This document shows, piece after piece, positions 1 to 5,746 of a DNA stretch of 5,949 nt. Origin of the DNA: JAHFJU01 sp964354865. Lineage in GTDB: Bacteria > Patescibacteriota > Gracilibacteria > UBA1369 > UM-FILTER-53-11. The stretch is from NCBI GenBank assembly GCA_964354865.1, contig CAYHBN010000083.1, forward strand, positions 1 through 5,949, read 5' to 3'. The notes under the pieces are model-generated. The model saw only the letters and a program-made list of their open reading frames with translations. It was not told where the DNA came from and made no database searches. Position 1 is the first letter of the stretch. Each line of letters starts with the position of its first letter. The position numbers and the translations under genes are program-made.

Positions 1-12
1 CGTGGGTTTTCC

Positions 13-46
13 TTGTATTGCAATTTGTATACAAAACGTATTACAA
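13..46. promoter_or_regulatory. Nested palindromic operator and promoter region of the toxin-antitoxin operon
   Basis: A perfect 12-bp palindrome, TTTGTATACAAA, lies at 24-35. A second inverted pair, TTGTA (13-17) and TACAA (42-46), shares exactly the same centre (29.5). This gives four half-sites with a regular 12-bp step: TTGTA at 13 and 25, TACAA at 30 and 42. Promoter-like hexamers overlap it. One reading is TTGCAA (18-23) with TACAAT (42-47) and an 18-bp spacer, which would start the transcript almost at the ATG. Another is a TATACA -10 (28-33), which leaves room for the ribosome binding site. I cannot decide between them. Antitoxins of this type commonly bind such repeats and repress their own operon, so the role as operator is inferred. 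Confidence 0.6.
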
Positions 47-47
47 T

Positions 48-51
48 AGGA
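48..51 (+). promoter_or_regulatory. Ribosome binding site of the antitoxin gene
   Basis: AGGA at 48-51 lies five bases before the ATG at 57. It decides the start: an in-frame upstream TTG at 18 has no comparable site and would place the coding sequence inside the palindromic operator. It is the only recognisable Shine-Dalgarno element seen before a start codon in this window. Confidence 0.6.
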
Positions 52-56
52 TTCAT

Positions 57-287
57 ATGAGCAATACTTTACTCAAAACATTCAGACTTCCGCTCGATGT
101 TGCACGCGAAATCGAACAAGAAGCCGAGGCAAAAAACATATCTCAAGCGCAGTACCTCGTGAGTATTGTGATAGAAAATCGATCACATAAAATGAAGGAT
201 AAATTCCAAGCTGATCTAGAAAAAATGGCTTTAGACGAAGCGTACCTAAAAGAACAAAAAGACTTAGCTGAAGCTGATTTCGAATAA
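57..287 (+). CDS. Ribbon-helix-helix antitoxin of a MazF-type toxin-antitoxin pair
   Basis: This 76-residue protein is the likely antitoxin for the MazF-like toxin encoded just downstream. Residues 5-12 (LLKTFRLP) fit the DNA-contacting beta strand of a ribbon-helix-helix (CopG/Arc-like) fold. Residues 13-26 and 29-41 (SQAQYLVSIVIEN) fit its two helices. The remainder, about 44-76, is charged, probably helical, and ends in acidic residues (EADFE), as expected for a tail that wraps around and blocks the toxin. In such systems the antitoxin neutralises the toxin by direct binding and represses the operon by dimer binding to an upstream palindrome, and one is present at 13-46. The ATG at 57 was chosen because AGGA precedes it. 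The stop is 8 bp before the toxin start, so the two genes form an operon. The family is inferred from fold pattern and context, because RHH antitoxins diverge strongly in sequence. Confidence 0.82.
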   Translation: MSNTLLKTFRLPLDVAREIEQEAEAKNISQAQYLVSIVIENRSHKMKDKFQADLEKMALDEAYLKEQKDLAEADFE

Positions 288-295
288 CACTTTCT

Positions 296-667
296 ATGAT
301 TCACATTCCAAAACGCGGTGAAATTTGGCTCGTCTCTCTTGATCCAACAAAAGGGAGCGAAATTAAAAAAACGCGCCCGTGTCTCGTTTTGAGCCGCGAC
401 GAATTCAACCAAAAAGCGGCAACAGTTACAATTATTCCAATTACATCGGGGAATGCACGATACCACATGTGGGAAGTAGAGATTGGTGTTGGATTAGGAG
501 TAACGACACTTTCTCATTTGTTAATTCCCCAAATTCGCGTTGCGTCAAAGGAACGACTAAAAAAACGCCTCGGTAAAATTAATACTGACAAAATCGACGA
601 GGTAGAAGAAAAACTCCTTTTTTATCTCGGATTTGAAAGCGGCACCCTCACGATTCGTTCTGAATAA
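296..667 (+). CDS. mazF: MazF/PemK-family endoribonuclease toxin
   Basis: This 123-residue protein has the usual MazF/PemK length. The family cleaves single-stranded RNA at short sequence motifs and so stops translation when the antitoxin is lost. Hallmarks seen: the N-terminal KRGEIWLVSLDPTKGSE segment (6-22), the KTRPCLVLS strand (25-33) containing the conserved catalytic Arg (R27), and the IIPITS strand (46-51) with the conserved Thr (T50). The C-terminal half has QIRVASKERLKKRLGKI, matching the typical 'Q.R....RL...G.l' helix region, followed by a closing helix. Both catalytic positions are intact and the frame is open throughout, so the toxin should be active. There is no clear Shine-Dalgarno before the ATG, and the gene begins 8 bp after the antitoxin stop. 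Translation is therefore probably coupled, which would keep toxin below antitoxin. It converges with the cyclase gene, with 27 bp between the two stops. The RNA cleavage motif cannot be read from sequence. Confidence 0.93.
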   Translation: MIHIPKRGEIWLVSLDPTKGSEIKKTRPCLVLSRDEFNQKAATVTIIPITSGNARYHMWEVEIGVGLGVTTLSHLLIPQIRVASKERLKKRLGKINTDKIDEVEEKLLFYLGFESGTLTIRSE

Positions 668-694
668 TATGAGGCACCACTAAAGATACCAGTT

Positions 695-2824
695 CTACTT
701 CTCCTCTAAATTCACAATCGGAGACCAATCGATGTTCGGTGGTTTTCTCATGAAAAACTCACAACGATTCTTATAAATGCTCGACGGACCATCTTCGGGG
801 AAGCGCTCTAAAATGGCTCTAAATGCCTCTTTTGCACCTGCGAAATTTCGTTCTGTATACATAACGCGTGCATTTTCAAAGTCATCTAACATCGCCTTCA
901 TATCGGCATTAAATGAATCAGTCACACCAACAACTTCGAAGATTTCGGTCTCGATAGATTTTCCTTTTACGCGAACCACATCGAGTTTTCGGCATGCAAA
1001 TGGATTGCTGTTTTCAGTGATCGTCGTGAAGGTTCCTTTATTCACAATAATGCGCGTACCGTATTTTCTATTTATAGATTCGAGGCGTGAACCCAAATTT
1101 ACAATGTCTCCTATCGCCGTATAGTCGAATCGTTTCTGTGAACCAACGTTACCAATAACCGCAGGACCGGTTGCAATTCCCACTCTAAAATCGAGCTTCG
1201 TTAACTCCTCTTTAAATGGAAGATTCGGAATCGCTGCCCATTTATCGTGAAGTGCCGAAAGCGCCTGTCTCATTCGTAGTGCCGCATGAACCGCATTCGC
1301 CGCCTGATTTTTATCACTGAGCGGAGCGCCGAACAAAGCCATAATCGCATCGCCTTGATATTTATCGAGCGTACCGCCAAACTCAAAAATCACGTCAGTC
1401 ATCGAGGTCAAATAGTCATTCAAAAGAGCAACGGTATCTTCGGGCGTGAGCTTTTCAGAAAGCGTAGTGAATCCAACAATGTCTGAAAAAAGAACGGTGA
1501 TAGTTTGACGAGAACCACCAAGCGCTAATTGAGAAGGATCCTTTACTAATTGATTTACTACCACCGGGCTCACGTAATGTGCAAACGCATCTTTAATAGC
1601 ACGCTTCGCCTTGAGCTCTGTTTTATTTCGGTACCACAGAACAATCAGTGCAGATGCAACAAGAATAATAAAAGGATGAACAACATCGAGCACTAATCCA
1701 CGTTGATACATAATAAATCCTGCAATCGGAAGAGCAGCCACAAGTGCAACAAACAAAACGGCAAAGTACATAAGTGCAAGTTGCAAAAAGAGCACGACGA
1801 TAATAAGGAGTGAAACTAAACTCACTATGCGCCATACCACACCAGACTCATGCATATAAAACCCGTCGAGGATTTGTTGCGTTGCAGTAGCCATAATTTC
1901 GACACCTGGCATTGGCGTACTTCCAGTCAACGTTGGCGCATCGTCATGCAAAAGCCCCGCGGTACTGCCAATAATCACGATGTGATTATTAATCAGTGCA
2001 GGATCAACTTTTCCATTCACGAGATCGATAAACGAAACAGAATTAAATGTTGCTCCTGGTTTTGCAAGAAAACGAAGTCGGTAGAATACCTCGTCGTTGA
2101 ATGCAAAATCTGAAAGAGTTTTATCTTGAGACTGAGCGTACTGCTGCGCAAGTACATACGAAAAACTTTTCTTTGCGCCGAGCACATTCAAAAATCTTCG
2201 CACCACACCGTCAGTGTCAAAAAATCCGTTGTTAAAGCCAGTCGTAATCGATGATCCGGAAAAAATAGGAGAAACGGAGCCGTTCACCGTTGGCAAAACA
2301 CCAGCTGTACCCTCGCTAGCGACTCCTGCATTCGTCACAAGAAGTGGCTCTACCAAAACAGCGCGTTTTGTTTCATTCAAGGTTTTCTGAAGTTCAACGT
2401 CATCGGGGTGCTGACTCACCGCACCCGCTGAATCCTGCATAAACAAAGCAATAATACTGTTCCAATCAATATCACCACGAACACCGCTCTTTTTTAAATC
2501 GACAAATTGTTGAAGACGCTGACCACTGATTCCGCGTGAACGATCACGAAAATCGAGGTCTAACCCAACAACGGCCGGCTCATATTTATTTAACTCGCGA
2601 AGAGCCTGCGCATAATAGGTACGAGGCCAGTCTTTAAAACGGCCAAGTTGTCCCTCGGGAGAAATACTTTTCTCATCGATAGCCACAATAGTAATGGGCG
2701 ACTGAACGCTTATTGGCGAAAAAAACAAATCACTAACCGAATTTTGAAGTGTGGTAAATGGATGTACGAACAGGGTGGCAAGGCCAAGAACTGCGCATAA
2801 ACCAAGGATGTGTAGACGTCTCAT
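695..2824 (-). CDS. Membrane-bound class III adenylate cyclase with CHASE2 sensor domain
   Basis: This 709-residue protein is predicted to make cAMP from ATP in response to an extracytoplasmic signal. An N-terminal membrane anchor (about 5-22) is followed by a CHASE2 domain (about 25-325). CHASE2 marks include ITIVAIDEKSI (44-54), DWPRTYYAQAL (65-75), GLDLDF (87-92), GFFDTDGVVRRF (200-211) and IVIIGSTA (282-289). Three membrane segments (about 329-350, 352-373, 380-397) return the chain to the cytoplasm. The cyclase domain (about 440-605) has both metal-binding Asp residues (D448 in FSDI, D492 in QGD), the substrate-specifying Lys (K488), Thr (T569 in DYTAIGD) and the transition-state pair N576 and R580. 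Thr in place of Asp at the second specificity position is typical of class IIIb. Residues 640-709 form a helical TPR-like tail ending in a DW motif, common in CHASE2 cyclases. The ligand is unknown. There is no Shine-Dalgarno before the ATG, but a promoter lies just upstream. Confidence 0.93.
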   Translation of the reverse strand: MRRLHILGLCAVLGLATLFVHPFTTLQNSVSDLFFSPISVQSPITIVAIDEKSISPEGQLGRFKDWPRTYYAQALRELNKYEPAVVGLDLDFRDRSRGISGQRLQQFVDLKKSGVRGDIDWNSIIALFMQDSAGAVSQHPDDVELQKTLNETKRAVLVEPLLVTNAGVASEGTAGVLPTVNGSVSPIFSGSSITTGFNNGFFDTDGVVRRFLNVLGAKKSFSYVLAQQYAQSQDKTLSDFAFNDEVFYRLRFLAKPGATFNSVSFIDLVNGKVDPALINNHIVIIGSTAGLLHDDAPTLTGSTPMPGVEIMATATQQILDGFYMHESGVVWRIVSLVSLLIIVVLFLQLALMYFAVLFVALVAALPIAGFIMYQRGLVLDVVHPFIILVASALIVLWYRNKTELKAKRAIKDAFAHYVSPVVVNQLVKDPSQLALGGSRQTITVLFSDIVGFTTLSEKLTPEDTVALLNDYLTSMTDVIFEFGGTLDKYQGDAIMALFGAPLSDKNQAANAVHAALRMRQALSALHDKWAAIPNLPFKEELTKLDFRVGIATGPAVIGNVGSQKRFDYTAIGDIVNLGSRLESINRKYGTRIIVNKGTFTTITENSNPFACRKLDVVRVKGKSIETEIFEVVGVTDSFNADMKAMLDDFENARVMYTERNFAGAKEAFRAILERFPEDGPSSIYKNRCEFFMRKPPNIDWSPIVNLEEK

Positions 2825-2842
2825 AGTAAGTTATTCAGGCGC

Positions 2843-2870
2843 ATTATACGGAGCACATAATGAAAGTCTA
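2843..2870 (-). promoter_or_regulatory. Promoter of the adenylate cyclase gene
   Basis: Read on the - strand, a perfect TATAAT -10 box occupies 2848-2843. A TAGACT -35-like hexamer (four of six matches to TTGACA) lies at 2870-2865, with a 16-bp spacer. Transcription would begin near 2836, giving a leader of about 11 bases without a Shine-Dalgarno sequence. The promoter faces away from the surface-protein promoter in the same 108-bp gap. The position immediately before the gene supports it, but the -35 match is modest. Confidence 0.55.
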
Positions 2871-2911
2871 GCATTCGGCAGCTCAAAGCCCTCTTTCGAC
2901 TTACCTGCGAG

Positions 2912-2929
2912 CCAAAAATTTGGTATAAT
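2912..2929 (+). promoter_or_regulatory. Extended -10 promoter and adjoining inverted repeat before the surface-protein gene
   Basis: A consensus extended -10 element, TGG then TATAAT, lies at 2921-2929. The best-placed -35 hexamer (TTACCT, 2901-2906, 17-bp spacer) is weak, which is tolerated when an extended -10 is present. The inverted repeat CCAAA-AA-TTTGG (2912-2923) abuts the -10 box and could be a regulator site. The TATAAT ends only three bases before the ATG at 2933, so transcription should start at or just past that ATG. This casts doubt on it as the true start codon. Confidence 0.5.
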
Positions 2930-2932
2930 GAT

Positions 2933-3091
2933 ATGAAACAAATAAAAATAAAAACGAACAAAAATTCCATGTTCAGATTAGCTTTAAAATCTCTTTCATA
3001 TTTAGCAAGCGCAACGATGGTTCTTCTCGCAAGTGGATTTTTAACGCTGAGACCGGTTCAGCATTACCCGAACGTGCCAACCGCGCAGGCC
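2933..3091 (+). other. Signal peptide region of the surface protein
   Basis: Residues 1-53 contain six Lys in the first 19 residues, then a hydrophobic core of about 24-39 (LASATMVLLASGFLTL), then a polar stretch ending in Ala-Gln-Ala, a good type I signal peptidase site. The stretch between core and cleavage site is longer than usual, so the exact cut is uncertain. If translation starts at residue 13 (2969), the basic region shortens but remains functional in form (MFRLALK). No lipobox cysteine is present. Confidence 0.7.
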
Positions 3092-5740
3092 ATGGGCCAA
3101 GCTAACTGCTCAGACATAACACAAAAATTACCGCTCTATTCTGCAACTCCCGCGATTCCGAATAGCGACGCAGGGCAGTTCAACTTTGATGCTCCCGGCG
3201 ATGAGTGGCAGGCATGTGTAAATGAACAACCGACAGAAAATCGCATATTTAGTTTTGGCCAAGCCATTCCAAGCGCTTATTTCCTGCAAGGCTGGTCATG
3301 GAATACAAATTTTGGTGATGTGAGTACAAACTGCGAAGGAGGATTTAACACAACAGGAGCACAGCAAGTTGCCTGCGGAGGGCTCAACTACGGCAGCTAT
3401 ATAGTTGAAGACGCCGGCAATACTGCACGTATTATGGGTTTTTCATGGAACGACCAAATTGGCTGGATTAAAATGGGCTGTCAGGGAACCACAAACACGG
3501 GAGTTGCCTGCGGCGCAATTAACTACGGCGCAACTATAGCGCTTGAAGATGGCGTCGATGGCGGAACCTGCCCCAATATTACACGCGGCGATATTTTCGG
3601 ATACGTATATAACGACACCGTTGGTTACATGAATATGTGTGGAACGCACATTGATCTTACTAATTTAGATGAGTTGCCAAATCCTTTCGATACTTCAATT
3701 TCGGCGACTGTTACTGTTGACCCCAATGGCCCAAATAATCCTTCTAACACCGTATTTTCAAATGGCTCTGTTGCAGAGAGCAACTATTACGAACTTGATT
3801 TGAGCGTGACCGAAAATGGCGTTCCTATAACTGTTGATGGCAGCAACCCAGATCGACGAATTGTGGTATCGGATCCTGTTATTACGAACACGGTAAAAGC
3901 AAACCAAGTTACTCCATGTAACGACGCTGCTGATAATCCACAAAACCCTGCGCTACTCGCATGTACCTATGGAGCCGCAAGTGTTTCGGCATTTGTTCCA
4001 GATAATGCAGCACGTCCACTTATGACCGCGTTTGTTAATTCAGTCGCACCTACCAACGACGACAATAAAGTAATTGTGCAGTCAGTAACGATACAGGTCC
4101 GCAATGGAGCAGACGAAATACTCACTACTAAAACGGTAAATATTCCTGGTGGAGATTTGTCATTCGCTCCTCCCGTTGAAGTGACACACATTGCGGGTAA
4201 AGACGGCAATGGAGAAACTCTCATCGGTGAGAGTTTTCAATTAACAGCAGACCAATCAACACCACTTGCAATTAAGGCCGTTGCTCAAGATCCGAATATC
4301 ATGAACATTACTCATAATTTGGTCTTAATATATTCACAATTATATTCATGTACCGATTCTTTTGACTATATTTTTGGAACTCCACCAGCAGGCACGACAA
4401 TCACTGCAGACGAACAAACAGTCCCTCTTAACCGATTCAAATCGGGAGTCTGTTCAACAGGCGGAAAAATTATCGACGTCTCAATTAAACCACTGAACAT
4501 GTTTATGGGACCGGCATACGAATTTCTCTTTTCGGTATTTTCAAAATCAACCGCCGTTCCCGTATCAAGTCCCGATGATGTAAATAAAATGGCGATTCAA
4601 ACAGTCGTAAACTATGCACTCGGCGGCCAAACCGTTTCATACTATTCTCGCTCTCTACAAGGCGGCGCGTTCAATGAATTTTCGGGAACAAAAGTTGATG
4701 GGAACGTAAATCTTTCAACCATTTCAAAAGATCCTGAGTATCAAAGTTGGATTTCAGCTGCCGTCGGTGACATGTTTTCTTCGAACCGAGAGCCGTATTT
4801 GCGAGCGGTTAAGGCCGTGCTGGGCAGTAAAACGCCGATGGATTTTGGGTCTGCTCCCGACTCGCGAGGTGGTGAGGTTGGTGATCCTAATGGGCAAACG
4901 GGCGAAATTAAAATCCTCAAACAAGAAGACCTCAGGCCGGGAATCCTTTATTATAAACATAAAAACGGCAGTCAATTTGCGTGTACCATTATTATCACTC
5001 AAGACCCTTTAATAGAAACAACGCCCGTAAGAGTAACTGGCGCAACAACACTCGTCACCGAAGGCTGTAATATTTTTATTGATCGCGATATTGTTGCTGC
5101 AAAAAATGGAACCGTGCAAGTTGGCAATCTTGGCATTATTGCGCTCGCTGACTACAAACTAAATGGGACAATGAAAGGAGGAAAAGGCGGCAACGTATAT
5201 GTGTGCAATACCGTCACCGATATCGAGGCAAATATCGTCGCCGAGGGCTCACTCTATGGCACAAATGGCGATACCCCGACAAACTGTGGAACAGTGTATC
5301 TCAATAAACGTCGCGCGATGTTAAAGCCCGATGGGTCTCCGCAAGCAGCGAACATGACCAAACAGCTTCAAGATAAACAACTCACCATTATGGGCTCACT
5401 CATGAGCAATAATACGTATGGAGGATCAACAAAAAATCCGCCAGAACTTCCACTACTAGGCGATGGCAGAATCGACACTGACCCACTTCGCACATTGAGT
5501 GCCGCGCAAGATTTGAATCGTATTCGATTTGGCCGAACGCAATCAGGTGATTTTTTTGGCGATGGAGATACCACGTGTTGGGCAAATGGATATGTAATGT
5601 CAAAACTCATCACCGACCCGCTAAATATAAACGATGTGATCGCCGAATGTGATGGCGGAAACGGTCCTTCAAGTAAAGGCACCTTCAACTTACAATTCCG
5701 CGCTCCACTACCAAATCAGCCAATCTTTAGTGGGCTGTAA
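2933..5740 (+). CDS. Large secreted cysteine-rich surface protein with Trp/aromatic modules, Patescibacteria-type
   Basis: I do not recognise a named family or function. The 935-residue protein begins with a basic, then hydrophobic segment and a likely signal-peptidase site after AQA (residue 53). Residues about 120-237 hold three related aromatic modules. Residues about 250-420 look like beta-sandwich, Ig-like material (alternating Val/Thr strands, Asn/Pro/Asp turns). Residues about 700-830 are Gly-rich strands ending in EGSLYGTNG and MGSLMSNNTYGG, suggesting a beta-helix or stacked-strand fold. All 18 cysteines lie after the signal sequence, which fits disulfide bonding outside the cytoplasm. 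No C-terminal membrane anchor or sortase motif is seen (the end is PIFSGL), so it is either released or held by other surface components. The ATG at 2933 gives the longest frame. The ATG at 2969 (residue 13) fits the promoter position better and keeps the signal peptide, giving 923 residues. Neither has a clear Shine-Dalgarno. A cell-surface, adhesion or envelope-structure role is only an inference. Confidence 0.85.
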   Translation: MKQIKIKTNKNSMFRLALKSLSYLASATMVLLASGFLTLRPVQHYPNVPTAQAMGQANCSDITQKLPLYSATPAIPNSDAGQFNFDAPGDEWQACVNEQPTENRIFSFGQAIPSAYFLQGWSWNTNFGDVSTNCEGGFNTTGAQQVACGGLNYGSYIVEDAGNTARIMGFSWNDQIGWIKMGCQGTTNTGVACGAINYGATIALEDGVDGGTCPNITRGDIFGYVYNDTVGYMNMCGTHIDLTNLDELPNPFDTSISATVTVDPNGPNNPSNTVFSNGSVAESNYYELDLSVTENGVPITVDGSNPDRRIVVSDPVITNTVKANQVTPCNDAADNPQNPALLACTYGAASVSAFVPDNAARPLMTAFVNSVAPTNDDNKVIVQSVTIQVRNGADEILTTKTVNIPGGDLSFAPPVEVTHIAGKDGNGETLIGESFQLTADQSTPLAIKAVAQDPNIMNITHNLVLIYSQLYSCTDSFDYIFGTPPAGTTITADEQTVPLNRFKSGVCSTGGKIIDVSIKPLNMFMGPAYEFLFSVFSKSTAVPVSSPDDVNKMAIQTVVNYALGGQTVSYYSRSLQGGAFNEFSGTKVDGNVNLSTISKDPEYQSWISAAVGDMFSSNREPYLRAVKAVLGSKTPMDFGSAPDSRGGEVGDPNGQTGEIKILKQEDLRPGILYYKHKNGSQFACTIIITQDPLIETTPVRVTGATTLVTEGCNIFIDRDIVAAKNGTVQVGNLGIIALADYKLNGTMKGGKGGNVYVCNTVTDIEANIVAEGSLYGTNGDTPTNCGTVYLNKRRAMLKPDGSPQAANMTKQLQDKQLTIMGSLMSNNTYGGSTKNPPELPLLGDGRIDTDPLRTLSAAQDLNRIRFGRTQSGDFFGDGDTTCWANGYVMSKLITDPLNINDVIAECDGGNGPSSKGTFNLQFRAPLPNQPIFSGL
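3290..3643 (+). repeat. Three degenerate aromatic modules within the surface protein
   Basis: Three related segments begin at residues 120 (GWSWNTNFGDVSTNC), 169 (GFSWNDQIGWIKMGC) and 223 (GYVYNDTVGYMNMCG), 49 and 54 residues apart. After the first two comes a second shared segment, VACGGLNYG (147-155) and VACGAINYG (192-200). Its coding DNA keeps an identical 11-base stretch at 3368-3378 and 3503-3513, exactly 135 bases apart. The third copy lacks the VACG segment. The pattern suggests duplication followed by divergence. Similar 'GWAW...IGWISFNC' units are, from general knowledge, frequent in Patescibacteria surface proteins. Confidence 0.75.
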
Positions 5741-5746
5741 CTCTCG

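Noticed and set aside
18..56. N-terminal extension of the antitoxin from a TTG start at 18
   Set aside because: It would place coding sequence across the palindromic operator and has no ribosome binding site. AGGA before the ATG at 57 fits much better.
143..466. 107-residue open frame on the - strand
   Set aside because: It lies opposite the antitoxin and toxin genes, both of which show clear family features. Its product is a low-complexity Cys/Phe/Arg mix with no recognisable domain.
668..694. Terminator between the toxin and cyclase genes
   Set aside because: The 27-bp gap shows no convincing GC-rich stem or T-run on either strand.
5368..5688. 106-residue open frame on the - strand
   Set aside because: It lies wholly antisense to the surface-protein gene and has no promoter, ribosome site or recognisable domain. 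It is best explained as a shadow of the coding strand.
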